Of a DNA stretch of 20,078 nucleotides, positions 7,887 to 15,949 are shown in pieces. The notes below the pieces were generated by a model, which had not been told where the DNA came from, did not search any database, and worked only from the letters and a program-made list of their open reading frames with translations. The translations under genes and the position numbers were made by a program. Every line of letters begins with the position of its first letter. Positions within the stretch are counted from its first letter, which is position 1. Source of the DNA: Candidatus Kapaibacterium sp. (GTDB lineage Bacteria > Bacteroidota > Ignavibacteria > Kapaibacteriales > UBA2268); the NCBI GenBank assembly GCA_028691175.1, contig JAQUZU010000002.1, positions 28,995-49,072 on the forward strand, read 5' to 3'.

Positions 7887-8432
7887 TTAACCGTTATTTT
7901 CGTTGCTTTCAGCAGTTTTTATCTGTTTCATCATGCGGGTACCATAGACGACGAGCGAATTCAGCATCGCACCGAGTGCTACGAAGCAGGTGAGTTCGCT
8001 GCCTTCGACATTCAGTCCGCAAAGAACCATCGCAAGGCAAATCAGTAAAACTGTAATTTTTCCGGCATAATTCGACGGAATAACAAATTTTATTTTGCTG
8101 CTTGCGTAAATTCCGCCGAGCAAAATCAGAACATCGCGCGCGAGTACGGCGATTACAAACCACATCGGAAGTCTGCCGATCAGAATCAGGCAAACCGCAA
8201 TTGTCCCGACCAATACTTTGTCTGCGACCGGATCAATGATTTTGCCGAATTCGGAAACCTGATTGAGTTTGCGGGCGAGATAGCCGTCCATTAAGTCGGT
8301 GATAATTGCTATTATTCCGAGAATTACCGCCGCAGCGTATTGCTCTCCCAGGATTAATCCGGCCATCGGAATGGCAAGCAACAGGCGAATAAAACTCAAT
8401 AAATTCGATAATGTCCACATGTTTTTAAACAT
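7887..8432 (-). CDS. pgsA: CDP-alcohol phosphatidyltransferase, probably PgsA
   Basis: 181 residues with about four hydrophobic segments. The complete CDP-alcohol phosphotransferase motif is present: D46-x2-D49-G50-x2-A53-R54-x8-G63-x3-D67-x3-D71. These aspartates bind the metal and CDP-diacylglycerol in the inner membrane. Size, and the LSNLLSFIRLLLAIP-type N-terminus, fit PgsA, which makes phosphatidylglycerol phosphate from CDP-diacylglycerol and glycerol 3-phosphate. Cardiolipin synthase or another head-group transferase of the same superfamily cannot be fully excluded. Its start codon overlaps the symporter stop by 8 nt, which suggests translational coupling. Confidence 0.82.
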   Translation of the reverse strand: MFKNMWTLSNLLSFIRLLLAIPMAGLILGEQYAAAVILGIIAIITDLMDGYLARKLNQVSEFGKIIDPVADKVLVGTIAVCLILIGRLPMWFVIAVLARDVLILLGGIYASSKIKFVIPSNYAGKITVLLICLAMVLCGLNVEGSELTCFVALGAMLNSLVVYGTRMMKQIKTAESNENNG

Positions 8433-9849
8433 TTGCGAGGTCCTTCTTTTTGATTAATAATACACCCAACAGCACTGAAATAATTATTCCGGGCAACATT
8501 GGCTCGACTGCGATAAACAAGTCGTTTATTATGAAATTGCAGTGCACGCCGAGCATTCCGCAAATTGTCCAAACCAACGAAGATAAAGACGAAGCAAGCA
8601 TTATGATAATTGCGTTGCGATGCGATAAATCCAGACGTTTCGAATAAGTCGTCAGAAGCGGAAAAAAAAGTCCCGGCACTGCGATTGACGCCGTTTTATA
8701 GATTAAATCGACTGCACTCGGAATTGCAATCGCCAAGATTATGCAGGAAATTCCGCTGATGAGCAATCCGATTTGCATTAGTCGCACAGATGAAATTTTT
8801 GACTTCGGCATGAGTTTGCCGATAATGTCGTTTCCGAGAGTTGCTCCGCTCAGAAATGCATAACTGCTCAGCGTGGACATGACGGTAGCAATAATCGTTA
8901 CCATGAAGATTCCCTTGCAAACAGCAGGCAATACTGCCTGACTAAGTGCCGGATAGGACATCAAACCGCCGCCGGCAATCTCCGGCAAATATGCTTTTGC
9001 ATAAAGTGCAGTAGTCAATGTCATAAAGTCGAAAAGCATCCAGAAAAGTATCGAAATCAGCACGCCGCTGCGGGCAATGTTCGGTGTGCGTGCGGATGCG
9101 CACCGCTGATGAAATCCCGGATCGACAAACGTCTGAAAAGCAATTATAAACCAGACGAGTACGTATTGAAGTCCGTAAGTGCCGGTAAGCGTCGTGTGAG
9201 AAGCGGGGAGATGCGACGCGAGGTCGAGCGGCGAGCCGAAATTTATAATTGAAAACACGAGCAGCAGAGCAAACCCGACATACATCAAAACAAACTGGAA
9301 GCTGTTCGTGGCAACATTTGCCTTGAAGCCGCCTTTATAAATGTAAGTAAATGTCAGAAGTGCCGAAACGGTAATCGAAATCGGCAGACTCCAGCCGGTG
9401 AAAAGTTGCACGACTACGCCAAGCAGCAAAACATAGACCGCCGGCAGAGTGATGAACAAAACGATTATGGAGGAGATTATTCCGGCTACGCGCCCGAAAC
9501 GCTGCTCGATTTGTTCCGGTATTGATGTTGCACCGAGCGAACGAACTTTTCGCGAAATAAACAGTGCAAAGAGAAGTGCCGCAACATAGTATGTAAATGA
9601 AAAACATACCCAGCCGACTAAACCGTCGCGATAGACGAACTCGCCGACGCCAAGGATATTTCCATACCAAGTGGCGACAAGCGTTGAAACGAACATTGGC
9701 AAAGTCAGCGAACGTCCGGCAAGCAGGAAATCCTCTTTTTGTCCGGAGGCGGAATTTTTCCGGTGAAAGCCGATTCCCAGCACAAAGACGAAATATGCTA
9801 TAATGACTGCATAGTCGAATGCACCGAATGTAATCAACTTTTCAGGCAT
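8425..9849 (-). CDS. Sodium:solute symporter family protein (SSS/SLC5), substrate unknown
   Basis: 474 residues, with roughly 12-13 hydrophobic segments spread through the whole length. The N-terminal signature FLLAGRSLTLPMF with following ATWYGN near residues 41-64 is typical of SSS transporters, where this region contributes to sodium and substrate binding. The C-terminus ends in a short basic tail (KKKDLANV). Substrates of this family range over proline, sugars, sialic acid, pantothenate and others, and none can be assigned here. The start overlaps the epimerase stop as TAATG, and the end overlaps pgsA by 8 nt. Confidence 0.85.
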   Translation of the reverse strand: MPEKLITFGAFDYAVIIAYFVFVLGIGFHRKNSASGQKEDFLLAGRSLTLPMFVSTLVATWYGNILGVGEFVYRDGLVGWVCFSFTYYVAALLFALFISRKVRSLGATSIPEQIEQRFGRVAGIISSIIVLFITLPAVYVLLLGVVVQLFTGWSLPISITVSALLTFTYIYKGGFKANVATNSFQFVLMYVGFALLLVFSIINFGSPLDLASHLPASHTTLTGTYGLQYVLVWFIIAFQTFVDPGFHQRCASARTPNIARSGVLISILFWMLFDFMTLTTALYAKAYLPEIAGGGLMSYPALSQAVLPAVCKGIFMVTIIATVMSTLSSYAFLSGATLGNDIIGKLMPKSKISSVRLMQIGLLISGISCIILAIAIPSAVDLIYKTASIAVPGLFFPLLTTYSKRLDLSHRNAIIIMLASSLSSLVWTICGMLGVHCNFIINDLFIAVEPMLPGIIISVLLGVLLIKKKDLANV

Positions 9850-10772
9850 TATTTTTTGCAGTTAAGTGCGTCGGCAACTGTTTGCTTCATACCCTCGAAA
9901 AACGAAAATTTCGGGGTAAAGCCGAATGCATCGTGAATTTTTTTGTATGAACATACGCTGCGACGCTGCTCGCCGGCTTTTGCCTCGCCGTGGTATTCTT
10001 GGCACTCCGAGTGCATTAACTCTTTCAAATTGCGGAAAATCGTATTGACGTCGGTTTCTACTCCTGTTGTAACATTGTAAGTACCTGTAACTTCAGGCTT
10101 TAGAGCGAGAATGTTCGCCGCTACCACGTCGTCGATATAGATATAATCGCGCGTAATTAAGCCGTCGCCGTTTATAACCGGCTGCTCGTGATTCATCATT
10201 TTATCGATGAAAATTGCGACTACTCCGGCTTCGCCGTGCGGATTCTGACGGCGTCCATAGACGTTTCCATAGCGGAAAATGCAGTTCTTTAATCCGTAAA
10301 CCCGGTCATAATAGAAAAGATATTTTTCGACTGCGACTTTTGAGATTCCATAGGGCGAGCAGGGACGGGTCGGATGCTCCTCGTCTGCCGGAAAATAATC
10401 TTGTTCGCCATAGACAGTTCCGCCGCTGGAAGCAAAGACAATCTTTTTTACTCCGGTGTCTTTTGCCGCTTCGAGAATATTCAGCGTACCGAGAATATTG
10501 GTGGTGGCATCAAATATCGGATCTGAAACGCTTACGCGGACATTCATTTGCGCCGCATAGTGTGAGACTAAATCGAATTTTTCAACCTCAAATAATTTGT
10601 GCAGCGATTTATCACATATATCAATGTTGTGAAAGACTGCATTCGGATTGATGTTTTCGGCGTTTCCGGTCGAAAGATTATCTATGATATGAACCCGGTG
10701 TCCCTCTTTTATATATGCGTCAGCAACGTGCGAAGCAATAAATCCCGCACCACCGGTAACTGCTATTTTCAT
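9849..10772 (-). CDS. NAD-dependent sugar-nucleotide epimerase/dehydratase (GalE-like)
   Basis: 307 residues from the ATG at 10772. A TTG at 10793 would add 7 residues, but AAAGGA stands 7 nt before the ATG and translation then begins directly with the MKIAVTGGAGFIASH Rossmann segment. The extended-SDR hallmarks are present: TGGAGFIAS at 6-14, D31-N32-L33-S34 after strand 2, ASSGGTVYGE at 114-123, catalytic Y141 and K145 in YGISK, and RDYIYIDDV at 208-216. The QMNVRVSVSDP block is typical of UDP-glucose/UDP-N-acetylglucosamine 4-epimerases. Exact substrate cannot be read from sequence. It is the first gene of the epimerase-symporter-pgsA cluster and has its own promoter. Confidence 0.85.
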   Translation of the reverse strand: MKIAVTGGAGFIASHVADAYIKEGHRVHIIDNLSTGNAENINPNAVFHNIDICDKSLHKLFEVEKFDLVSHYAAQMNVRVSVSDPIFDATTNILGTLNILEAAKDTGVKKIVFASSGGTVYGEQDYFPADEEHPTRPCSPYGISKVAVEKYLFYYDRVYGLKNCIFRYGNVYGRRQNPHGEAGVVAIFIDKMMNHEQPVINGDGLITRDYIYIDDVVAANILALKPEVTGTYNVTTGVETDVNTIFRNLKELMHSECQEYHGEAKAGEQRRSVCSYKKIHDAFGFTPKFSFFEGMKQTVADALNCKK

Positions 10773-10804
10773 TTTCTTGTCCTTTTGTCTCAAATGTTAG
10801 AATG

Positions 10805-10832
10805 CAAATTTACGCAATAATATTTAATACAA
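10805..10832 (-). promoter_or_regulatory. Bacteroidota-type promoter for the epimerase operon
   Basis: On the - strand TTG (10832-10830), 17 nt, then TAAATTTG (10812-10805). This fits the TTG-N17-23-TAnnTTTG pattern known for Bacteroidota; a second TTG three bases further up gives a spacing of 20. Transcription would start near 10798, about 25 nt before the ATG at 10772, leaving room for the AAAGGA ribosome site. Confidence 0.6.
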
Positions 10833-10944
10833 CAAGAAACAACACACTATTTCATGTATAATAATTACGAAAAAATAAACGAACAAGAAAAAAATTATTG
10901 CGAAAAAGTTTTAGTTTCCGTGAAAAAAGTTGAAACATAAAAAA

Positions 10945-10952
10945 TAAATTTG
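10945..10952 (+). promoter_or_regulatory. Possible -7 element for the surface protein operon
   Basis: TAAATTTG matches TAnnTTTG and lies 49 nt before the ATG at 11002. The nearest TTG (10930-10932) is only 12 nt away, so the -33 box is not convincing. The rest of 10833-10990 is strongly AT-rich, as expected for a divergent promoter region. Confidence 0.35.
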
Positions 10953-11001
10953 GTTGATAAAAAATAAAGTATTAATTTTAAAGGCGGTGAAAGGGAATTG
11001 A

Positions 11002-14000
11002 ATGTATTATGGAAAATATTATTGCATGAAATATATATCTAAAAAATTGTTTATATGTGCTATACTCCTTGTATTATTGGGGATTAGCAATGTGTCTGCA
11101 CAGGGAAACAGAGATTTATCGTCGTTCGAGGGTAGGGATTTTCGTGTTGTCTTTATGCAAAACGAAGTTTCGCACCCCTTGCTTGCCGACCCGATTCAGA
11201 CGTTGGATTTATATATTTCGTCGATTCTCGATGCAAAAGTAACGGTTGTCGGACCGGGCAAAAACGAAACGATTGATGTATTGCAAAATACGATGCAGAA
11301 AATCAGTTTTGACCGCTCCGCAGTGCTAAACGAATCCGAGATAATCAACTCCCGCTCAATTCATATTACAAGCGATGTCCCGATTACGATTTACGGCTTA
11401 AACAGCATCAATACGTCGAGCGATATTTTCTCTGCCGTGCCGGTGAAAAACTGGGGCAATGAATATGTTGTGATGTCGTATCCGAATGATATCTATAGAG
11501 GTTATACAGATATTCCGCTCGAGCAGGCAAATAAGCCGCGCAAGAGCCAGTTCGCAGTCGTTTCTGCTTATGATAATACGGTTGTCAGCATAAAACCGAC
11601 TGTAGAAACAAATGGCGGGCATCAAGCCGGACGCGAATTTTCAGTTACCCTGAATGCCGGGCAGACATATCTCGTGCAGTCGTCCGACGTTACTGAAGGT
11701 GGCGACCTGACCGGTACGCTGATCCGCTCGGACAAGCCGATAGGTGCGTTCTCCGGGCACGTTCGCACGGGAATATATCAGACTTTGCCGTATCCGTGGG
11801 CGAGTAAGGATCACCTTACCGAAATGCTGATGCCGGTAAGTTCGTGGGGGCAGCACTATATTACGATGCCGTTCGAATTTACCAAGCAGACAAATGCGAC
11901 TTTATACAGAATAACGACTCGCACAAATAATACAACTATCAATATCACGACTGCATCCGGTCGCGAATTGACTTATCTGATAGAATCTGATACCGACTGC
12001 CTGACGGTTGACAGCCTGAATGAGCCGGCGATCTGGACGTCTGACGCACCGATTCAAATTATGGAATATATGCGTCACGATGGCAGCGGAAACGATAATA
12101 AACTTTATGATCCAAGCATGAGCGGCGTTCCGCCGGTCGAGCAGTATGTACCGAAAATTATGTTTCAGGTGCCGGCAAATGCCGCACATATTCCGAAACA
12201 GTATGTTGGTCATACAAGCATGTTGATCGTTGAAGACAAGGCTGTGAATAATATCCGATGCGACGGCAAATTGCTGATTGAAACTACTAATATTTCCGAA
12301 AATCGCATCGCGAACAGTAAATATTATTCGGTTCGCGTGGCACTTTCGAGCGGAAACCATGTCTTCTATGCCGACAGCGGACGCTTTAGCGGTGTTCTCT
12401 ATGGTTATGGCGAGGCAGATTCTTATTCGGTTGTAATGGGGTCGTCGCTTTTGCCGATGACGATGGTAGATACAGTTCCGCCCGCAAAAAAAATTGATAC
12501 GCTCTGCGGACATATTACCGGATATTTCTACGAGAAAATTGATGAGACGGCGAATTCCGGGCTGGATTTCGCGTATGTTGATAAAATTTTAACGATGAAT
12601 TGCGATTATTCGCTTGGTGAGCAAAGCGATTCATCAACATATTATACGTTTGTTGCCGATGTAATCGACGACAGCAAAGAGGCGTTTATCGAGATAGTTT
12701 GCCGCGATCGTGCCGGAAATCTTTCTACAATCGAACACCGCTTCTATCCGATGAATATGAAGTATTCGCATGACAAGCTGAGCCTCGAGGCGATCGATTG
12801 GAAGGGGACGGCTTCGCGAAATCTTTGGGTGCGCAATTCAAGCAAAAAGGCATATCGCCTGCTTTCAATTGTGTCGAATAATCCGAAAGTCGAAGTTGTT
12901 ACCGATAACGATTTGCCGATACTTCTCGACGGTAATGGCGGACAATACGACTTCCGGGTTGTGATTACGCCTAATTCGGATTTTGCGGATATTCGCTCGC
13001 AACTGCATTTTGAATTTGAATGCGATAAATCGCATGATATTGATGTAAATGCAAAAGTTACCGCTACGGAACTCGTTACTCGCGGGTACGATTTCGGCGA
13101 TGTCATAGTCGGGCAGGATTCTTGTGCCGAGATTATGATTACGAATACCGGCAAAGCGGACGTGGTTTTGAATTCGATTGAAGCGACGCCGGATGCTCCG
13201 GAAATGGCATATGATACAACGGGAATTTTCCCGGTTACGCTAAAAAGTGGCGACACTTTGTGGATCCCGGTTTGCTTCTCGCCGATTGAAAAAGGGCGTC
13301 GGGTTCAGGAAGTTGCGTTTAAGTATGGTTCCGATGGCTCGCTTTCGGTCGAGGTTGCCGGCAATGGCATTCAGTCCGAACTTGCAAATATAGAATATGA
13401 TTTCGGAATTTGCCGGCTCGGCACTACGAATGAACACAATTTTACGCTTACCAATACGGGCAACGTTACCGCAAATGTTCGATACTTCCGCATGGAAACT
13501 GAGAGCGACGAATTTGATATCAGCGAATTTCGTGCAATGAATCAAGACGTTGCGGGTGCCGGCAAAGTAAGATTTTCGGTTGCATACGTTCCGAAAAATG
13601 TCGGCGAATATTCTTTGAAAGCATACTATATATTGGATAATGATACGACGAAAAAATATTCGATGACGCTCCGGGGCGAGGGCGTGATTCCTGCGATTGA
13701 GACGGAAGATCATCATGTCGGGGAAATTACGATTTTCACGACGAAGGATACGACACTGCGTATAGTCCGCTCGAGCGGATCCGAAAAACTCTCGGTCGAG
13801 AGCGTGCGGGTTACAGGCGGACATACGGATTCGTTTGTGATCGGGCTTGATAATGCACAAAATCGCGTTCTTGCAAATGGTGAATTTATAGAAGTGCCGG
13901 TACATTTTGCACCGCAATTTGTCGGCGTGCATACCGTTGAACTCACTGTTATCAGCGATGCGGCGGAAAACTACGAGAAAATCGAGAATCGTTTCACAAT

Positions 14001-15048
14001 ATCCGGTATTTCGCGTGCAGTTGATACGACGAATTATGCGGTGGACGTAATTGCTCCGAGCGAGGTTATCGCATGTAACGAATATCAAATTGTGCTTCGA
14101 GTTACCAATACCGGTAACGTAAATACTTCGATTAATGCCGTCGATGTGTCTGTTGAAAGCGAAATCGCCGGCGAATGGGCAGAAAGTTATGCTTTCCCGA
14201 TGGAGATCGCTCCGCGAGAAGTTCGCGACTTTGTCTATGATTTTACTCCGCTTGGCCTCTCAGACGGGACTTTCCGGTTCAATGTGGAGGTTGCAAGATA
14301 TGCTTCTCGCGAATATGTCTATGAGTTCGTTGCGATAACAAATCCGCTGACTCTCGAGCCGATAAATGAAATTTCTTACAATCCGGGCGATACGGTAACG
14401 GTGAAATTTGCGGGAGCATTTCCAAACGGAAGTACTATGCCGACCGACGCAAAATTGCGAATTTATACTGATCGCTTCGCTTTTCGGCTGATTGACGGCG
14501 AATATTTGCTAAAATTTGAAATAAATAACGAAAAAAATGATATTCCATTAGTTTGTGAACAAAAAAATGGTTATTTTGATGTTCCGTTACTTGGTAATTC
14601 TATGATTGAAGGTGCCGGGTTGAGTTGGAGCATTGATTTGGACTTTCAGACGTATCTTGCAGACAAGCGGGACAACCCGATTTACTTCGAGTTCCTCTCT
14701 GATGAATGCTTTATTTCGGCAAATGATTCTGCAAATACGAAACTCTTGGGAGTGTGTGCGTATGATACGCGACCAATCGAATTAACCAATGCACCGATAG
14801 TTGACATGAAGTATGACTATAACAGCGATGCTGTTAATATAAATATTGAAAATTTTACTGACAATGCGAGGTTTAACTTCACATTGATCGAAAGTACCGG
14901 AAAAGTTATTAAGTCTTTTGAAGCGGTTCTTGCAAAGGGACATCATCAATTGGCTTTTGATATGAGCAATTTTGCTCAAGGTGCTTACATGCTTAATGCA
15001 GATGATGCAATATATAAAAACAACATATTATTTATCAAATTAAAGTAG
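11002..15048 (+). CDS. Large secreted surface protein: IgGFc-binding-type N-terminus, ASH-like repeats, T9SS-like tail
   Basis: 1348 residues. AAAGGG 6-7 nt upstream favours the ATG at 11002; a second ATG at 11026 would give a shorter signal peptide (MKYISKKLFICAILLVLLG). Cleavage is expected near VSAQ, residue 34. Residues about 40-500 resemble the IgGFc-binding N-terminal domain, with DFRVVFMQN, ITIYGLN and SAVPVKNWGNEYVVMSYPND. An Ig-like segment follows near 510-590. Three or four beta-sandwich repeats of ASH/choice-of-anchor-D type start near 694, 796, 903 and 1013, recognised by YDFGDVIVG- or YDFGICRLG-like openings and ITNTGKA/LTNTGNV. Residues about 1267-1348 look like a type IX secretion tail (LIESTGKVIKSF, HHQLAFDMSNFAQGAYML, ending FIKLK). 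The inferred role is a cell-surface adhesin-like or structural protein; the ligand is unknown. A barrel protein gene follows after 9 nt. Confidence 0.75.
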   Translation: MYYGKYYCMKYISKKLFICAILLVLLGISNVSAQGNRDLSSFEGRDFRVVFMQNEVSHPLLADPIQTLDLYISSILDAKVTVVGPGKNETIDVLQNTMQKISFDRSAVLNESEIINSRSIHITSDVPITIYGLNSINTSSDIFSAVPVKNWGNEYVVMSYPNDIYRGYTDIPLEQANKPRKSQFAVVSAYDNTVVSIKPTVETNGGHQAGREFSVTLNAGQTYLVQSSDVTEGGDLTGTLIRSDKPIGAFSGHVRTGIYQTLPYPWASKDHLTEMLMPVSSWGQHYITMPFEFTKQTNATLYRITTRTNNTTINITTASGRELTYLIESDTDCLTVDSLNEPAIWTSDAPIQIMEYMRHDGSGNDNKLYDPSMSGVPPVEQYVPKIMFQVPANAAHIPKQYVGHTSMLIVEDKAVNNIRCDGKLLIETTNISENRIANSKYYSVRVALSSGNHVFYADSGRFSGVLYGYGEADSYSVVMGSSLLPMTMVDTVPPAKKIDTLCGHITGYFYEKIDETANSGLDFAYVDKILTMNCDYSLGEQSDSSTYYTFVADVIDDSKEAFIEIVCRDRAGNLSTIEHRFYPMNMKYSHDKLSLEAIDWKGTASRNLWVRNSSKKAYRLLSIVSNNPKVEVVTDNDLPILLDGNGGQYDFRVVITPNSDFADIRSQLHFEFECDKSHDIDVNAKVTATELVTRGYDFGDVIVGQDSCAEIMITNTGKADVVLNSIEATPDAPEMAYDTTGIFPVTLKSGDTLWIPVCFSPIEKGRRVQEVAFKYGSDGSLSVEVAGNGIQSELANIEYDFGICRLGTTNEHNFTLTNTGNVTANVRYFRMETESDEFDISEFRAMNQDVAGAGKVRFSVAYVPKNVGEYSLKAYYILDNDTTKKYSMTLRGEGVIPAIETEDHHVGEITIFTTKDTTLRIVRSSGSEKLSVESVRVTGGHTDSFVIGLDNAQNRVLANGEFIEVPVHFAPQFVGVHTVELTVISDAAENYEKIENRFTISGISRAVDTTNYAVDVIAPSEVIACNEYQIVLRVTNTGNVNTSINAVDVSVESEIAGEWAESYAFPMEIAPREVRDFVYDFTPLGLSDGTFRFNVEVARYASREYVYEFVAITNPLTLEPINEISYNPGDTVTVKFAGAFPNGSTMPTDAKLRIYTDRFAFRLIDGEYLLKFEINNEKNDIPLVCEQKNGYFDVPLLGNSMIEGAGLSWSIDLDFQTYLADKRDNPIYFEFLSDECFISANDSANTKLLGVCAYDTRPIELTNAPIVDMKYDYNSDAVNINIENFTDNARFNFTLIESTGKVIKSFEAVLAKGHHQLAFDMSNFAQGAYMLNADDAIYKNNILFIKLK

Positions 15049-15057
15049 GTGTGAATT

Positions 15058-15897
15058 ATGAAAATTCGTTCTTTACTATGTGGATTATTAATGCTTGCGT
15101 TTGCAGGGGGAATCGCTTCAGCGCAGGACTTGTCCGATCCGTTGAGACCTGTTAAAATCGATGAGGTTATCTATTTTGGTCTTTCCGGTGGATACAATAA
15201 AGTTATGCATAATGTTGAAATGAAGACTTTTGCTTACGACGTACTTTGCCCGGTATTCGAAGACGGACGCGAGAACGGCTACCATCTTGGCGGTTTCTAT
15301 GAGCAAATGATTGGTGAAGCCGGTACTGCACACTCTATTGTTTTGCGTGCATTGTACAATACTTACAATTCAAGTTTTGAAAAACAGGGCGATAGACTTC
15401 TTAGCCGCGTTACTGACGCAAATGGCAACGAAAGTGATGTATATACTACTACTAATCACAAAAATGAGATTAAATATGCCGCTTTTTCGCTGGATTTAAT
15501 GTATAAATTCCGTGCTTTGATGTTCCCGAACCTCGGTGCGTTGGTATTTACTGCAGGTCCTACCGTTGATTTTATCGGTACAAAGACAAGAACTCAGACT
15601 ATGAACTTGGTTGATCCGAGCAATGTTCAGTTCCGGGAACAACCTCTTCCGGAAGGTCAGAGATATTCAGCAGACAGACGTTCGGTTATCGTTTATGATG
15701 GCGATATCGATGGTGCAAAATCTATGCGTATCGGTATGAAAGTTGGCGCTCAGTTAGAAATTAAAATCCCGAATCTCCCGATTGACATTATTCCGGGTGC
15801 GTTCTACAACTTTGCTTTGACAAACGTTGATGACCAAGACTGGAAAGTAAATACTATTCAAATCGGTGTAGATATCAGATATGCATTGAAATACTAA
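15058..15897 (+). CDS. Outer-membrane beta-barrel protein
   Basis: 279 residues. Residues 1-22 are a signal peptide ending ASAQ. The mature part has alternating amphipathic strands rich in Gly and aromatic residues (IYFGLSGGYNKV, NGYHLGGFYEQM, IKYAAFSLDLMYKF, FTAGPTVDFIG, MRIGMKVGAQLEI) and ends IQIGVDIRYALKY, with the terminal aromatic of outer-membrane barrels. It resembles the porin-like OMP_b-brl/PorT-type families, perhaps 8-10 strands. Gene start is 9 nt behind the surface-protein stop, with GGTGTG upstream, so the two are surely co-transcribed. A role as anchor or partner for that protein is inference. Codon choice leans more to GGT and CGT than in the upstream gene. Confidence 0.8.
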   Translation: MKIRSLLCGLLMLAFAGGIASAQDLSDPLRPVKIDEVIYFGLSGGYNKVMHNVEMKTFAYDVLCPVFEDGRENGYHLGGFYEQMIGEAGTAHSIVLRALYNTYNSSFEKQGDRLLSRVTDANGNESDVYTTTNHKNEIKYAAFSLDLMYKFRALMFPNLGALVFTAGPTVDFIGTKTRTQTMNLVDPSNVQFREQPLPEGQRYSADRRSVIVYDGDIDGAKSMRIGMKVGAQLEIKIPNLPIDIIPGAFYNFALTNVDDQDWKVNTIQIGVDIRYALKY

Positions 15898-15919
15898 TAA
15901 ACAATATATATTGTTTATT
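15896..15919. repeat. Perfect 24-bp palindrome at the end of the barrel gene
   Basis: AATAAACAATAT is followed directly by its reverse complement ATATTGTTTATT, with no spacer. It starts within the stop codon (TAA at 15895-15897, then a second TAA) and ends 1 nt before the terminator stem. It could form a weak mRNA hairpin or serve as a dimeric protein site. Confidence 0.8.
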
Positions 15920-15920
15920 C

Positions 15921-15949
15921 AAAGCCTCGATTTATCGGGGCTTTTTTTT
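15921..15949 (+). terminator. Intrinsic terminator of the surface protein/barrel unit
   Basis: AAAGCCTCGA (15921-15930) pairs with TCGGGGCTTT (15935-15944) over a TTTA loop, with one G-U pair, and continues into a T8 run (15942-15949). The run overlaps the stop codon of the convergent GT9 gene. Confidence 0.9.

Noticed and set aside
13240..14088. A 282-codon - strand frame within the large surface protein gene
   Set aside because: It lies wholly inside a well-supported gene with recognisable repeats; the antisense product shows no domain and an odd composition.
12486..14567. A8 (12486-12493) and two A7 tracts (14531-14537, 14561-14567) in the surface protein gene as phase-variation sites
   Set aside because: Equal A8/T8 runs occur in the symporter gene (8662-8669) and in tex (17877-17884), so such runs are ordinary for this genome's lysine and phenylalanine codons.
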